From Cephalotus follicularis (lineage: Eukaryota > Streptophyta > Magnoliopsida > Oxalidales > Cephalotaceae), in the NCBI GenBank assembly GCA_001972305.1, contig BDDD01000366.1:289016-353015 (forward strand): a stretch of 64,000 nt of DNA, read 5' to 3'. Shown here piece by piece: positions 20,111-31,113 of the stretch (position 1 is the stretch's first letter; every line of letters starts with the position of its first letter). Made by a program: the position numbers and the translations under genes. Under the pieces are notes generated by a model. That model was not told the origin of the DNA and did no database searches. It worked only from the letters and a program-made list of their open reading frames with translations.

Positions 20111-21205
20111 GGAATCGGCCACATGTCGGATATTGAGGTGGCTACGAAGAAACCGCTACACTCTGAGTGTGATTCTGCCTACCACTCTGATAAGACCTCT
20201 CTCTCATAACACTAGGAGCTGATGTCTACATCTATGACAGGGAGAATGCTCTCCATCCCTCTGATCTAGTCATTCTATCGCTCTCCCCACCAGCTGATCT
20301 GCTAGAAGACAGAGGTACCCGTCGTCTCTGACCCTTGGAGGAACTCTCTCCCTTCTCAAATCGTGATGCAGGTCATTTTCGGATCTGATCCTGTCAAAGT
20401 CCCTGATCAGATATTCTCGGCTTCACTCTCTTCGCAGACTCCACTAAATCCCTGAAGATAGTCTAATGGGTGACTGCTACGGTATGTCTAATCTCTGGTC
20501 TCAACCCCTCCAAGAATTTTTTACGCCTCTCCGCCTGATCCGCTACTAAAGCAGGAGCATAATGGAATCGCTCCAAATATCTATAACCATACTGCGTCAC
20601 CGTCTTATTACGCTGACGCAGATGGATAAACTCTCTCTGCCTCTCCTGGAAATAAGTGGGATGAAGAAGTACTGATGATACTCTTGTCTAAAACACCTCC
20701 CATGTAATCTCTATTGGATCCTCATGTCTGGCCCTGAGGGCCTCCAACCATTGAAAAGCACCCTTTTTTCCATCAGAAACGATGCATACCGAACTCTCGA
20801 ATCATTGGTAACCCCACTCTGCTTGAAAATCCGTTGTAGACGACTCAACCACGTCTCTACATCAGTTGGATATCCTGTCCCCTCAAAGAATGTAGTTCTC
20901 AAGCGCTGCATGCGCTCTATCGGTAATGGCTGTGATTTAGAAATCCCTAATGCCTGGGGTAATAATGTGACTGTTTACATCAACTCAGTCTGACCACCTA
21001 TACCCGCTGTATGGGGTGGTGACATATTTGCAGCATACTGTGCTGCTGGAATATCGGCAACTACCGTCAACTAAGGCTCATGTCCCTATATCCCAGGGTC
21101 TACCTGTACTATAGGCTCCACAGGAGAGACATCGTGATCCACATGTGGTTGGGAGGCTGTTCTACCTCTATCCCGGCCATGACCTCTATCACAACCATGA
21201 GGCAC
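20111..21205 (-). pseudogene. gag: Gypsy gag capsid region of element B
   Basis: Minus-strand fragments include FFEGTGYPTDVETWLSRLQRIF (20711-20911 frame), YGYRYLERFHYAPALVADQAERRKKFLEGLRPEIR (about 20500-20600) and a tail with basic residues toward the knuckle. These match the retrotransposon gag (PF03732-type) pattern of Tekay/Del-like gypsy elements. A stop at 20711 and frame changes break it. A probable start codon lies at about 21205 (MVPHGCDRGHGRDRGR). Confidence 0.8.
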
Positions 21206-21296
21206 CATTACTTTCACATGCAATAACAAGGTATCACTATTTCAATACATATTCTATATGTAATGCATGAAATGCATAAGCCAAGAATCCCAAACC

Positions 21297-21312
21297 TACG
21301 CTCTAATACCAC
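21297..21312 (-). other. Primer-binding site of element B
   Basis: On the minus strand TGGTATTAGAGCG follows the 5' LTR end directly. It differs by one base from the initiator Met tRNA complement (TGGTATCAGAGC). It marks the boundary of the right LTR at 21313. Confidence 0.75.
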
Positions 21313-22410
21313 GACCCATCCCACAAATCTTAACCCTATCCGACGAGTCGTGTCTCAATAGACTAACTACGCTCACTTTAACACAACTTCCAAGGAGGTC
21401 ACCCATCTTAAAATTTCTCTCACCCGAGCATGCTTAACCGTAGAGTTTCTATAATCAATTATCCATTAGACTACTCTTCTAATACTTAATCACTTATTCA
21501 ATCCTCTATTCTTATATGAAATCAAACATCTATAATTTCAACACTTACTAATTAATTTCATACTTGACCTCCATCATTATATTATCACCATTCCTTTTCA
21601 ACTTTCATATTTAACCTCATAGTCATATCATTTATCTTAATTATTTGTCCATTAAATATGGTGGGAAATTCTGCGAAAAAACTGCAAGAGTTCCCCCTAA
21701 AAATGGACTTTTCCCTAATTTCTAGCTACCAAGAAAACACAATTTATATATATATCCACACTCCCGAGGGAGGAATCAACAGTTCATTATGTCTAATCCA
21801 TCATCTGGATATCACATTTACATAGTCAAGTTTATCTTATCATTCAACTATATATATATCTCAAAACCATACTCATGATCATATTAAAACTTGCTAAATG
21901 TCCTAATGGAATGCATGTGAGGTTGGCCAGAACTACCAGAATGAGGTGCCTGAATCTCGTGGTCTACCTCTAACTAGTCCAACTGCTACTGAACTGGTGG
22001 ATCAGGTGGATTTCCAATGCCTGCCTTAACTGCAAAAGAATCTAGGAAGGGGATAGTTCAAATGACTAAGTGAGTTGGGGCAAATAATTCCCTGTTGCAT
22101 CCATACAAGAAACTAGATGCTCTGAATAAAATGATATAATGGAGTCAAGAGTATAAAGCCATAATAAAATGGAGTAAGTTTATGAAAAGCACAATAAGAT
22201 GACTCCAATACAAATAACCAGTAAGTCAACAATGAAGTCTACTGAACGAATATCAAACTCAAGACAGTAATCAAATACAAGAGAGTCACAATAAGATCAA
22301 AGTATCTGAATATCAAAACTCAAAGGTACGGTTATAACTCAAATATCAAAATCAATTATCAAATATGTGCCCAGAAAGTCATAAGAATATGAGAGGATGC
22401 TGGTACCACT

Positions 22411-24147
22411 TGTTAGATATAGTGACCCGACAAGCCATCAGATGGGTTGTCACATTATATCTTACCATGTATAGAACAATCTTATTCTTTTATATATATG
22501 ATGCGTGCTAAATTTGTTATGGCTATATCACTTGTATTTCATCACATAATTGAAGTAGTTTAATTAATACCTACTTATACTAGTGATGCCCTGACATAAG
22601 GTTGGATGCCCGCAGGGCTGGAAATCGGGTGGTCTTTGGGTATGATCGAATCTATACGAATATAAGTGAGTGCGCAATAAGGGATTGTCACACCTGAGCG
22701 AAGGTGATCGGCTACTATGGACTTATGAAATCTTTGGCCAAGGTTAAGGTAGAATGGAAATTAGATTTCCGGAGAGTTTACCAAAGGTCCTACTAATGAT
22801 CAGATATTTTAGCCATTGAGGTACTATCTAGGGTTGACACGTATCCTTACCCTAGACCTCAATCGGGGCCAAGTATGACAAGGGATTATAGTGCACGCGA
22901 ACCGACAACTTAGAAAATATGTGGTTATTGAGGTGTTGGGAAAATTAATTAGATTAATTTTTCCATCTGGATAATATTAGATATTATTCCTAGAGTATTT
23001 AAATGGTCGAGGACCATTTAGAATGGCTAAACCGGACCCGAGGGGCATTTCGGTAATTTGTGAACACCTCTAGTTCTAACCAAGATTTTAAAGGGTCCCT
23101 GCCTTATAATGACTAGGTCTTTAATATATTGGACATATTAAGTCTTGGTGTCAAATATCGGTTGTGTGGATCTTACATTTTGTGGAAACACTTATGTTTG
23201 ATCTTACTTAACCAATATTCGAAGGGACATGAAAACACTAAAGGAGTTAGACTCTTTGTGCTTCACTAGCCAGAATGCGTCGACGTCTTTTAGAAAGACA
23301 TCGGCGTATCCCTGATAAAGACGTCAATGTCTTTTAGAAAGCATCGATGTGCTTTAGTGCCACGATGCATAGGCATCGACGTCATTTGGAAGGCGTCGAC
23401 GTCTTTGAGCAGAACGTGCAACCTGTGCACGAGCTCCAATCGTGGTCACGATCTCTCCCTCGTTTCCAGCATCCAGCTCCCGTTCTTGCATGTTTTTAGA
23501 CACATGGGAATCATGGCTGCGAACTCCAAGGGAGTGAAGGCCATGATTCTAAGTAAATGGGAGATTGGGAGAGAGAATCAGTGGCTGGTATTAAGCATTT
23601 TCTGCAGAAAGGAATAAAAAAAGGTTGAGACACTTTTGCTGGGCAATTGGACTACGAATTCTTCTCTACAAGTGTGTGTTCCCTTTAATTGATATACACC
23701 AAGCAAGGCTTATCTAGGGTGGATTGATTACTGACTTAATTGGTCATAATCAATACTCCTTTTCTAAGCTAAGTGAGAGAGAGAGTGAGTTCTAGCTCTT
23801 TGTTTTTGATGGAAGGATTGCTTGCTGTTCCTGAGACTTGGAGAACATCAAGGGAATCTACTCAAGCTTGTAGCGGCAAAGAAAGAAGGAGCCTTCACTC
23901 ACTGGTATAACCTTTGGCCCCTCTTCTTCTTGCCATGTTTGTGTGTCACCATTGGATGCAATGGTGACACCAATTCAATTCTGCTGATGTTGTGGTGATC
24001 CATGGGATCTGTGGACGTGCCTTTATGGACTTGTTTATGTTATATAGGGTGTTATTCCGCTGCATGATTGTTTGTTCAAAGTTTTATTCTACACCCTTCT
24101 ACCCTATGTCCATTTTGGCACAGGAATCGGTATATCCGATTCCAACA
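22411..24147 (+). repeat. 5' LTR of element D
   Basis: 1,737 bp, TG...CA. TCGA motifs lie at 23277-23412 (GCGTCGACGTC, AGGCATCGACGTC, AGGCGTCGACGTC). Part of the left half (about 22840-22960) resembles, in reverse complement, sequence in F around 60120-60310. The imperfect palindrome GGAATCGGTATATCCGATTCC at 24123-24143 sits just before the LTR end. Confidence 0.9.
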
Positions 24148-24148
24148 G

Positions 24149-24159
24149 TGGTATCAGAG
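24149..24159 (+). other. Primer-binding site of element D
   Basis: TGGTATCAGAG one base after the LTR end; initiator Met tRNA type. Confidence 0.85.
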
Positions 24160-25104
24160 AGTCCCACATCATCCTTAATTGAATATGTTTGCCTTAGATG
24201 ATGTACAGATTAATAGTTTAATCCTTGGATGTGTTTTTGTGATCAAACTAAATATTCTAAGTGCCTTAATGAAAATTGCATGAAATTGGATTTCATTGTA
24301 TTTTTGTACTCGGAATGTTGTTTAAATGTGTTTAGAATTAAGTTTGGAACAAGCATAGTGCATTTTGGAATACCAGAATGGTATACCATAGTCTAAACCA
24401 TTGAATTCAGCATTTTTCGAAATGCAGAAAATGCCCAAGGGACTAAAGACGTCGACGTCTTTGGTAAGACGTCGGTGTCATGTCAAATTCCCAGTAAAGA
24501 CGTCGACGTTCGTGATAGACGTCGATGTCTGGATCATACTTTGTGAAACGCGTCGATGTTATTTTTGGACGTCGATGCCTTTTTCAAATGTTCTTGTGAA
24601 ACGCATTGATGCTCTGTTCTTGCATCGATGTCTTGTTCATGTTTTTCCAGTAAACACGTCGAGGCCTTTGTAAAGGCGTCGACGTCTTTTATAAAAAAAA
24701 AATTGTTTTTGTATAAAATTGGATTTTATACATTTTGGCACTTGGAAGATTAAAATCATTGCTTGATTTAGTGGGAGTTTGATCAATTAACAATCATTGA
24801 ATTAAATTGTGTAATTGGTTATCATTTATGGCATTTGTTTTATTTGTTGTTTCATTATATTGGATATAATGTAAATCTTATGCACAATGGATGGCCCGAA
24901 AAGGACTTTGACCTAGTTTAATGTTTTCTAAATGTGGATGGATTTTAATTTATTTATTATTTTTAAAGGTCTGTAATAAGGTGCCTGCGTGCACCATTTT
25001 TTTTCCTTACTTTTGTAATTTCTCCTTGTATTTTTAAATGTAAATTTTCTTTTCGAAAATGTATTGTTCCTTTTTGTAAAAGAAGACTTTGCAAGGAGAG
25101 ATGG
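24160..25104 (+). other. Internal region of D, non-coding, with TCGA motifs
   Basis: It contains several TCGA pairs at 24445-24690 (for example GACGTCGACGTC and GGCGTCGACGTC) outside the LTR. No gag or pol domain is visible in any frame. The right boundary (about 25105) joins directly into the middle of the 3' LTR, marking a deletion that removed the coding region and the first 437 bp of that LTR. Confidence 0.7.
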
Positions 25105-26406
25105 TACCCTAGACCTCAATCGGGGCCAAGTATGACAAGGGATTATAGTGCACGCGAACCGACAACTTAGAAAATATGTGGTTATTGAGGTGTTGGGAAA
25201 ATTAATTAGATTAATTTTTCCATCTGGATAATATTAGATATTATTCCTAGAGCATTTAAATGGTCGAGGACCATTTAGAATGGCTAAACCGGACCCGAGG
25301 GGCATTTCGGTAATTTGTGAACACCTCTCGTTCTAACCAAGATTTTAAAGGGTCCCTGCCTTATAATGACTAGGTCTTTAATATATTGGACATATTAAGT
25401 CTTGGTGTCAAATATCGGTTGTGTGGATCTTACATTTTGTGGAAACACTTATGTTTGATCTTACTTAACCAATATTCGAAGGGACATGAAAACACTAAAG
25501 GAGTTAGACTCTTTGTGCTTCACTAGCCAGAATGCGTCGACGTCTTTTAGAAAGACATCGATGCGTATCCCTGATAAAGACGTCAATGTCTTTTAGAAAG
25601 CATCGATGTGCTTTAGTGCCACGATGCATAGGCGTCGACGTCATTTGGAAGGCGTCGACGTCTTTGAGCAGAACGTGCAACCTGTGCACGAGCTCAAATC
25701 GTGGGCACGATCTCTCCCTCGTTTCCAACATCCAGCTCCCGTTCTTGCATGTTTTTAGAAACATGGGAATCATGGCTTCGGACTCCAAGGGAGTGAAGAC
25801 CATGATTCTAAGTAAATGGGAGATTGGGAGAGAGAATCAGTGGCTGGTATTAAGCATTTTCTGCAGAAAGGAATAAAAAAAGGATGAGACACTTTTGCTG
25901 GGCAATTGGACTACTAATTCTTCTCTGCAAGTGTTCGTTCCCTTTAATTGATATACACCAAGCAAGGCTTATCTAGGATGGATTGATTACTGACTTAATT
26001 GGTCATAATCAAAACTCCTTTTCTAAGCTAAGTGAGAGAGAGAGTGAGTTCTAGCTCTTGGTTTTTGCTGGAAGGATTGCTTGCTGTTCCTGAGACTTGG
26101 AGAACATCAAGGGAATCTACTCAAGCTTGTAGCGGCAAAGAAAGAAGGAGCCTTCACTCACTGGTATAACCTTTGGCCCCTCTTCTTCTTGCCATGTTTG
26201 TGTGTCACCATTGGATGCAATGGTGACACCAATTCAATTCTGTTGATGTTGCGGTGATCCATGGGATCTGTGGACGTGCCTTTATGGACTTGTTTATGTT
26301 ATATAGGGTGTTATTCCGCTGCATGATTGTTTGTTCAAAGTTTTATTCTACACCCTTCTACCCTATGTCCATTTTGGCACTGGAATCGGTATATCCGATT
26401 CCAACA
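25105..26406 (+). repeat. 3' LTR of element D, lacking its first part
   Basis: It matches 22848-24147 closely over its full length (1,302 versus 1,300 bp), for example GACCTCAATCGGGGCCAAG in both. The start of the LTR is missing. Confidence 0.9.
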
Positions 26407-28226
26407 CCACTATCATGTCACTACCTCATATCTGCCGCCATATCACATGGCAATACTGTTTACTCTGCTAGAAAGTATGAATACTAATCTGTGATCTCAT
26501 AGTGGAAAATAAATCTGTGATACACATGCTACGCCGGAATCATCCATCGGTAGAAATATCAACACTGTCGGAATCACCCATCGGCAGTAATATAAGTTCA
26601 GGTAAAAAATGTTGCACTAGTCCCAGACACGGGCACATCCAGGTAAATAATGTCGCACTAGCTCAAGACATGGGCATAGCTAGGAAAAAAATGTTACACT
26701 GGCTCTAGACACGGGCATAGCCAGGCAATTAATGTTGCACTAGCTCCGGACATGGGCACAGCCAGACAATTAATGTTGCAGTAGCATGAAATGCACATAT
26801 AGGCTATACGATAGCTATATCCCCCATTTTACACTTACTAGTATCTCTAAACACCCATGAATCTCAAGGATTCATTAGCATATCATTTTCATATACCTCC
26901 ATATATACACTTTGATACAAAATTTGCATTCCCACCCACTTGAACACATATATATATATACTCATTTCCCAACTATAATTAATTTAATAAACTTATCAAC
27001 TTTTGATTATCCTTAAAACCATATTCAAAAAAATCACTTCTCTTTTACCATTAAAGAACCTGGAATTATAAACAAAGAGGGATTAAATTTATTTCAATTT
27101 CTAAGTCCATCACTATAACATAATTATCACTTTACCAATCACCATATTACATCTTTAATTCCATGAAAACTTCATAAAAACCATAGAAGAATATCACCTC
27201 TCCCTACCATCCATAAAACTGAAATTATGAGGAAGATAGAGGTGAGTTCAAATAATGCAATAAAGCTTCATTCCTTGTATAAACACATCATAAATCCAAA
27301 GAGAAATCAATTTCTTCATACTAAGCATCAAACCCAAAAATTAGAAGGAATAAAAGGGTGATTAATTCATGTCATTATCCTTCAAATTACTAACACATAT
27401 CCATCTTTAAACCTTAAGAAAATCAGCCCCTCCTTACTAATGATAGAACCCAAAATTTAGAGAAAATAAAAGAGGAATCAATTCATGCTATAAAGCTTCA
27501 ATTATAGTCTAATTATCACCCATCATACAAAAATAATTCATCCCCTTAACCATATTTTCTTAAACCCAAAATTTTGAGAAAGAAATGCATGATTATCCAC
27601 CTTAATCAATAAGAAAAGTTATAGAACTTACTAGATATGGAAGAGTAGAAAAGAAGATATCACTCAAGCCTTGTTTCTTTGAGAATTTCTTGAAGAAATG
27701 GAGAAGAAAATGAGGACTTGCTAGGGAGGAAGGCGTCGAGTAAGATAGAAATGAAGATGCCAGTTTTTGTCTTCCTTTGTAAGCCTTAAATAATGTAAAC
27801 ATTAAAGAAGTTTCTATGACTTTAAAGACCCTTCAAGACTTGGCCATATTAGAGAAAAAATTGGGCCTTGAAGAATGATATTTTTTGGGCTTTAATAACA
27901 TCAAAAACCGGTCAGACATGAAGATAGCAAGATTGGGCCAAAAATTTAACTTAAAAATTCAATTCTTTGGGCCTTAAATATACACTACTTAGTCATGTTT
28001 TTAAAGAATGGAATTTGGGCCCTTACAACCATATTATTAGCACCTAAATATTTTATAAATTTAGCCCATTTAGGAATTCTACTTACTTAGCCCATTTTTA
28101 GTTCCCATTAGTATAGTCCATAATAAACTAATGCATGCCTTAAATAAATTTACTAAAGGTCCATAACTATTGTACAAGGCATGCACACATAAATGTATAC
28201 CTCAAAATATAACACGGTGTGTTACA

Positions 28227-29130
28227 CCCTCCTTTAACTTTTGGTAGGTGGAGATCACCATACATCTCTACCTCCTTTGAGGATTTTTTCTAGGATAGAA
28301 ATTCCAACCAAAGTCACTTCACAATATCTTCATGTCGCCCCCAAGGAAGACTTATTTGTGAATATGATAAGCTTGGAACTCAAAGGAAGAGAACACACAA
28401 ATTTGAAGGAGTGAAGACTAAAGGTTATGCAACTTTTTCCTTCATCTTTTCTTCTATTGTTGAAGTTGTGTGTTTGTTGGTGATAGGGCTTTGCCAAGCC
28501 CTAGATTTTTTAGTATGTATATGCAAGTTGTTGTTTACAGTTTTTTGATGAAACCCTAGACCATTGCAAGTGGGAATGAAACCCTTTAGGGTTTAGGTTT
28601 TGAGTGGAGATAGATTTAGGGTTTATGTGGAACCCTAATCTTGTTTGGCATTATGGCCTAACCTAGGGTTGGTTTTCTCTAGATCCACCAAAGCCCTGGC
28701 AGGTTTTTATGACATGTTATTGTGTTGTTAAAAACCCTTAGGGTTAGGGTGTTGGTGGAATTGGTTTAGGGTTATGTGTGCAACCCTAGTACCATTTTAG
28801 CATGTTGGCCGATTTAGGGTTTGGATAACCCTATTCCACCCGTATTTTTGCTTGCTTGGATTCAGCTTTGGGACATTTAATAGACCAACTAGTGATCCTT
28901 GGATGTCAACTGGGACATTTTATGGCATTGGTTATGGGTGATTCCTTTTCCGGAATCAAAATTTTAAAATTAGTCACCATAAACCCTACTTGGCTGAAAT
29001 GCATTTCTTCCACTACTTTCCCAATTCCCAACACTGTTATGGGACGATTGTATAGGAATTGTTAGATCACAATTGGCATTCATGTATATACCATGACATA
29101 CTTCTTTACTTTATAACTGTTCATTCCATT
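28227..29130. other. Unclassified segment with telomere-box-like motifs
   Basis: Bounded by the end of the B LTR and the start of G, it shows no LTR ends, primer site or domain. Between 28550 and 28830 motifs of the type AAACCCTAG, TTTAGGGTTT and CCTTAGGGTTAGGG occur at least ten times. In plants such telo-boxes are common in 5' regions of housekeeping genes and also in some repeats. The open frame at 28856-29065 has no recognised features. It may be the remaining unique DNA or another old element; the interrupted sequence would continue at 59255. Confidence 0.4.
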
Positions 29131-29959
29131 TGTAATGCCCCAAAAAAAAATTCGCAAGTAATTGTAATAAATAATATTGTGAAATGGTAATTAGGCTCAA
29201 GGGTTCTCTTCTATTCTTGGGCCAAACTTAGGCTGTGGAAGAAATGCTAACTTCGGCCATGGAAAGAAAGGGGAGTGTATTGGGCCGACCATTTTGAGAA
29301 AGGCAGTTGTAGTGCGTTCTAGGGTCTTCCACTCAAATAAATGGGATATTTGTGCGAAGTGGGACCTGATTGTCTCACAATTCTGGAAGAGACAAAGGAA
29401 ATACCTTTGTCCAGAAAGCTCGACGCACACTCTGCTCTCACTTTATCTTCTTGTCACCGAATATCGAAGGAGAGAGTGAGAGAGCGGATTTGAGAGAGAA
29501 AGCTTGGTTTAGCGCAAGGAAGGAGGCGTAGACTCGCAACAGTAAGTAGAACATTAATGGAGCAGCAGATCAACATCTTGCAGTAGTTCTCCTAGAACTG
29601 TAACTCAACCATTATCAGGTAGGTTCTACTCCTATCCTTGAGCTGATATATGTTTATATATATCTGCTATAATGTTGTATGCTGTTGTAAATTAATAAAT
29701 CGCATTGTTATAATTTGATATGATTGATTACCTGAATGAGTCCTGAATTTTTGAAGTGTTGTTTAACAGCTATATTGTATTGTCAAGCCCTTAGACTATC
29801 GATATCTCTAATCACTTTAGTGGAATTGTACCTCAGTGCTAGAGGCAGACCTCATACTTGAAGGCAAGACTTTAGTACTAGAAGTCATACCTCGTACTTG
29901 AAGGAAAATTGTATTGTTATACTTAGAAGTTGTGTTAGACACTAAATCTAAGTCAGACC

Positions 29960-30265
29960 AGACCTTGGCAGAGAAGGTCTGTGCCACAAGACTGCAGAGC
30001 AGACTTGTCCATGAGGCGACAAAGAAGATCTGTGCCACAAGACTGCAGAGCAGACTTGTCAATGAGGCGGCATAGAAGGTATGCGCCACAAGACTACATA
30101 GCAGACTTGTCCATGAGGCAACAGAGAAGGTCTGTGCCACAAGACTTCAGAGCAAACTTGCCATGAGGCAGAAGAGAAGGTCTACGTCACAAGACTACAG
30201 AGCATACTTGTCCATGAGGCGGAAGAGAAGACATGCACCACAAGACTGTAGAGCATACCAGCACT
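29960..30265. repeat. 51-bp tandem repeat in G, five to six copies
   Basis: CTGTGCCACAAGACTGCAGA recurs every 51 bp by hand count (29979 to 30030 and on), with GACTTGTCCATGAGGC in each unit. The unit is a multiple of three, so both strands show open frames (29817-30140 minus, 29981-30166 plus) whose repetitive products are not real proteins. Confidence 0.9.
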
Positions 30266-30466
30266 TAGGTCACAGAGAAGAATGGATATGCGCTAATAAT
30301 ATTGAATAGTAGAGCGGAACAGACCTATCCCAACGATCGTAGTGTAGACTAGCGCTAATAGCGCTTAAACGGCAGAGTAGGCACTTAGCATCATTCTCTG
30401 TCAATGTGTTAATCTTGTAAGGAAATTGTATTGTATGGAATTGTATAGTTAGGAAGCCTAAGGGTC

Positions 30467-30625
30467 ACCACAACTGAGATGACCGTATAGGTCACCATGA
30501 TAGAAATGACCGTGAGGGTCACCACCAATGGAGATGACTGCAGAGGTCACCAATGATTGAGATTATCATAAAGTCACCAAATGAGATGACTGTAACGTCA
30601 CCAACTGAGATGACCGTGAGGGCTA
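30467..30625. repeat. GGTCACC...GAGATGACCG tandem modules in G
   Basis: About six degenerate copies of a roughly 28-bp unit. It is the counterpart of the array in P at 7248-7400, with ATGACCG in place of ATGATCC. Confidence 0.75.
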
Positions 30626-31113
30626 TTGATTGTATATAGATGACTATTGATTCTATATAGATATGGAATGTGAATGCATGTGTATTGATTGATTGTGATT
30701 GCTGCTTATATAGAGACTACCGTTAGGGATGGTCTGACCAGGTGAATATTCACCTTGTCTGCTCTACTTATGAGTATCCCTAGTCTGCTTTACCTCGGCA
30801 GAGGAGGCTGAGGAGAGTTCATATGCATCCTAAGATGATATCGATTTATAGGGAATGTCCTATGGTCTACCCCTCCGCAGAGGAGGCCGAGAAGAGCATA
30901 TAAATGCGCCGAAATGGGTTTGGAATGATGTGGATGCTGAATGGGTATGGAATTGTATTGTTATGGCTATAGAATCGTATGTTTCTGGTATGGAATTGAA
31001 TTTGTTATATGTATAGCTACATCGTGCATCTCGCATGTCATGCATCTTCATGCTCAGCATATAGTAGTACCTACACAACCGTGGGTTGCTGACCCATTCC
31101 CTAAATGGGTCAG

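Larger units (their letters stand above)
22411..26406 (+). mobile_element. Element D: LTR retrotransposon deletion derivative without coding capacity
   Basis: It starts TGTTAGATATAG at 22411 and ends GATTCCAACA at 26406, with a perfect TSD CCACT at 22406-22410 and 26407-26411. 5' LTR 22411-24147, primer site 24149, short internal region 24148-25104, truncated 3' LTR 25105-26406. The internal part encodes nothing recognisable, so superfamily is undetermined. Confidence 0.9.
953..28226 (-). mobile_element. Element B: old minus-strand Ty3/gypsy element with chromodomain end, split by many insertions
   Basis: Left LTR tail, chromodomain remnant, RNase H, RT, protease, gag zinc knuckle, gag, primer site and right LTR run in order from 8447 to 28226 when read on the minus strand. 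The two LTRs share matching blocks: 953-1140 with 22218-22410, 4130-5217 with 26790-27840, and 8062-8447 with 27840-28226. The left LTR start lies off-window. Insertions A, H, P, I (with J inside), O and D interrupt it. The integrase core is missing and every coding segment carries stops, so the element is dead. Confidence is high for the layout and moderate for the exact LTR start. Confidence 0.85.
21313..28226 (-). repeat. Right (5') LTR of element B, interrupted by D
   Basis: Segments are 21313-22410 and 26412-28226, about 2.9 kb without D. It ends GTGTTACA at 28226. The first base is C where TG is expected (CGACCCATCC), a single-base change. It contains the degenerate 41-bp repeats (26600-26790) and AT-rich non-coding DNA resembling 4130-5217. 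No coding sequence. Confidence 0.8.

Noticed and set aside
28550..28830. True interstitial telomere array
   Set aside because: Motifs are scattered, in both orientations and not in head-to-tail tandem.
29817..30166. Open frames on both strands with repeated SLLCSLVA or ADLSMRR blocks
   Set aside because: They are products of the 51-bp tandem repeat in G; 51 is divisible by three, so frames stay open without selection.
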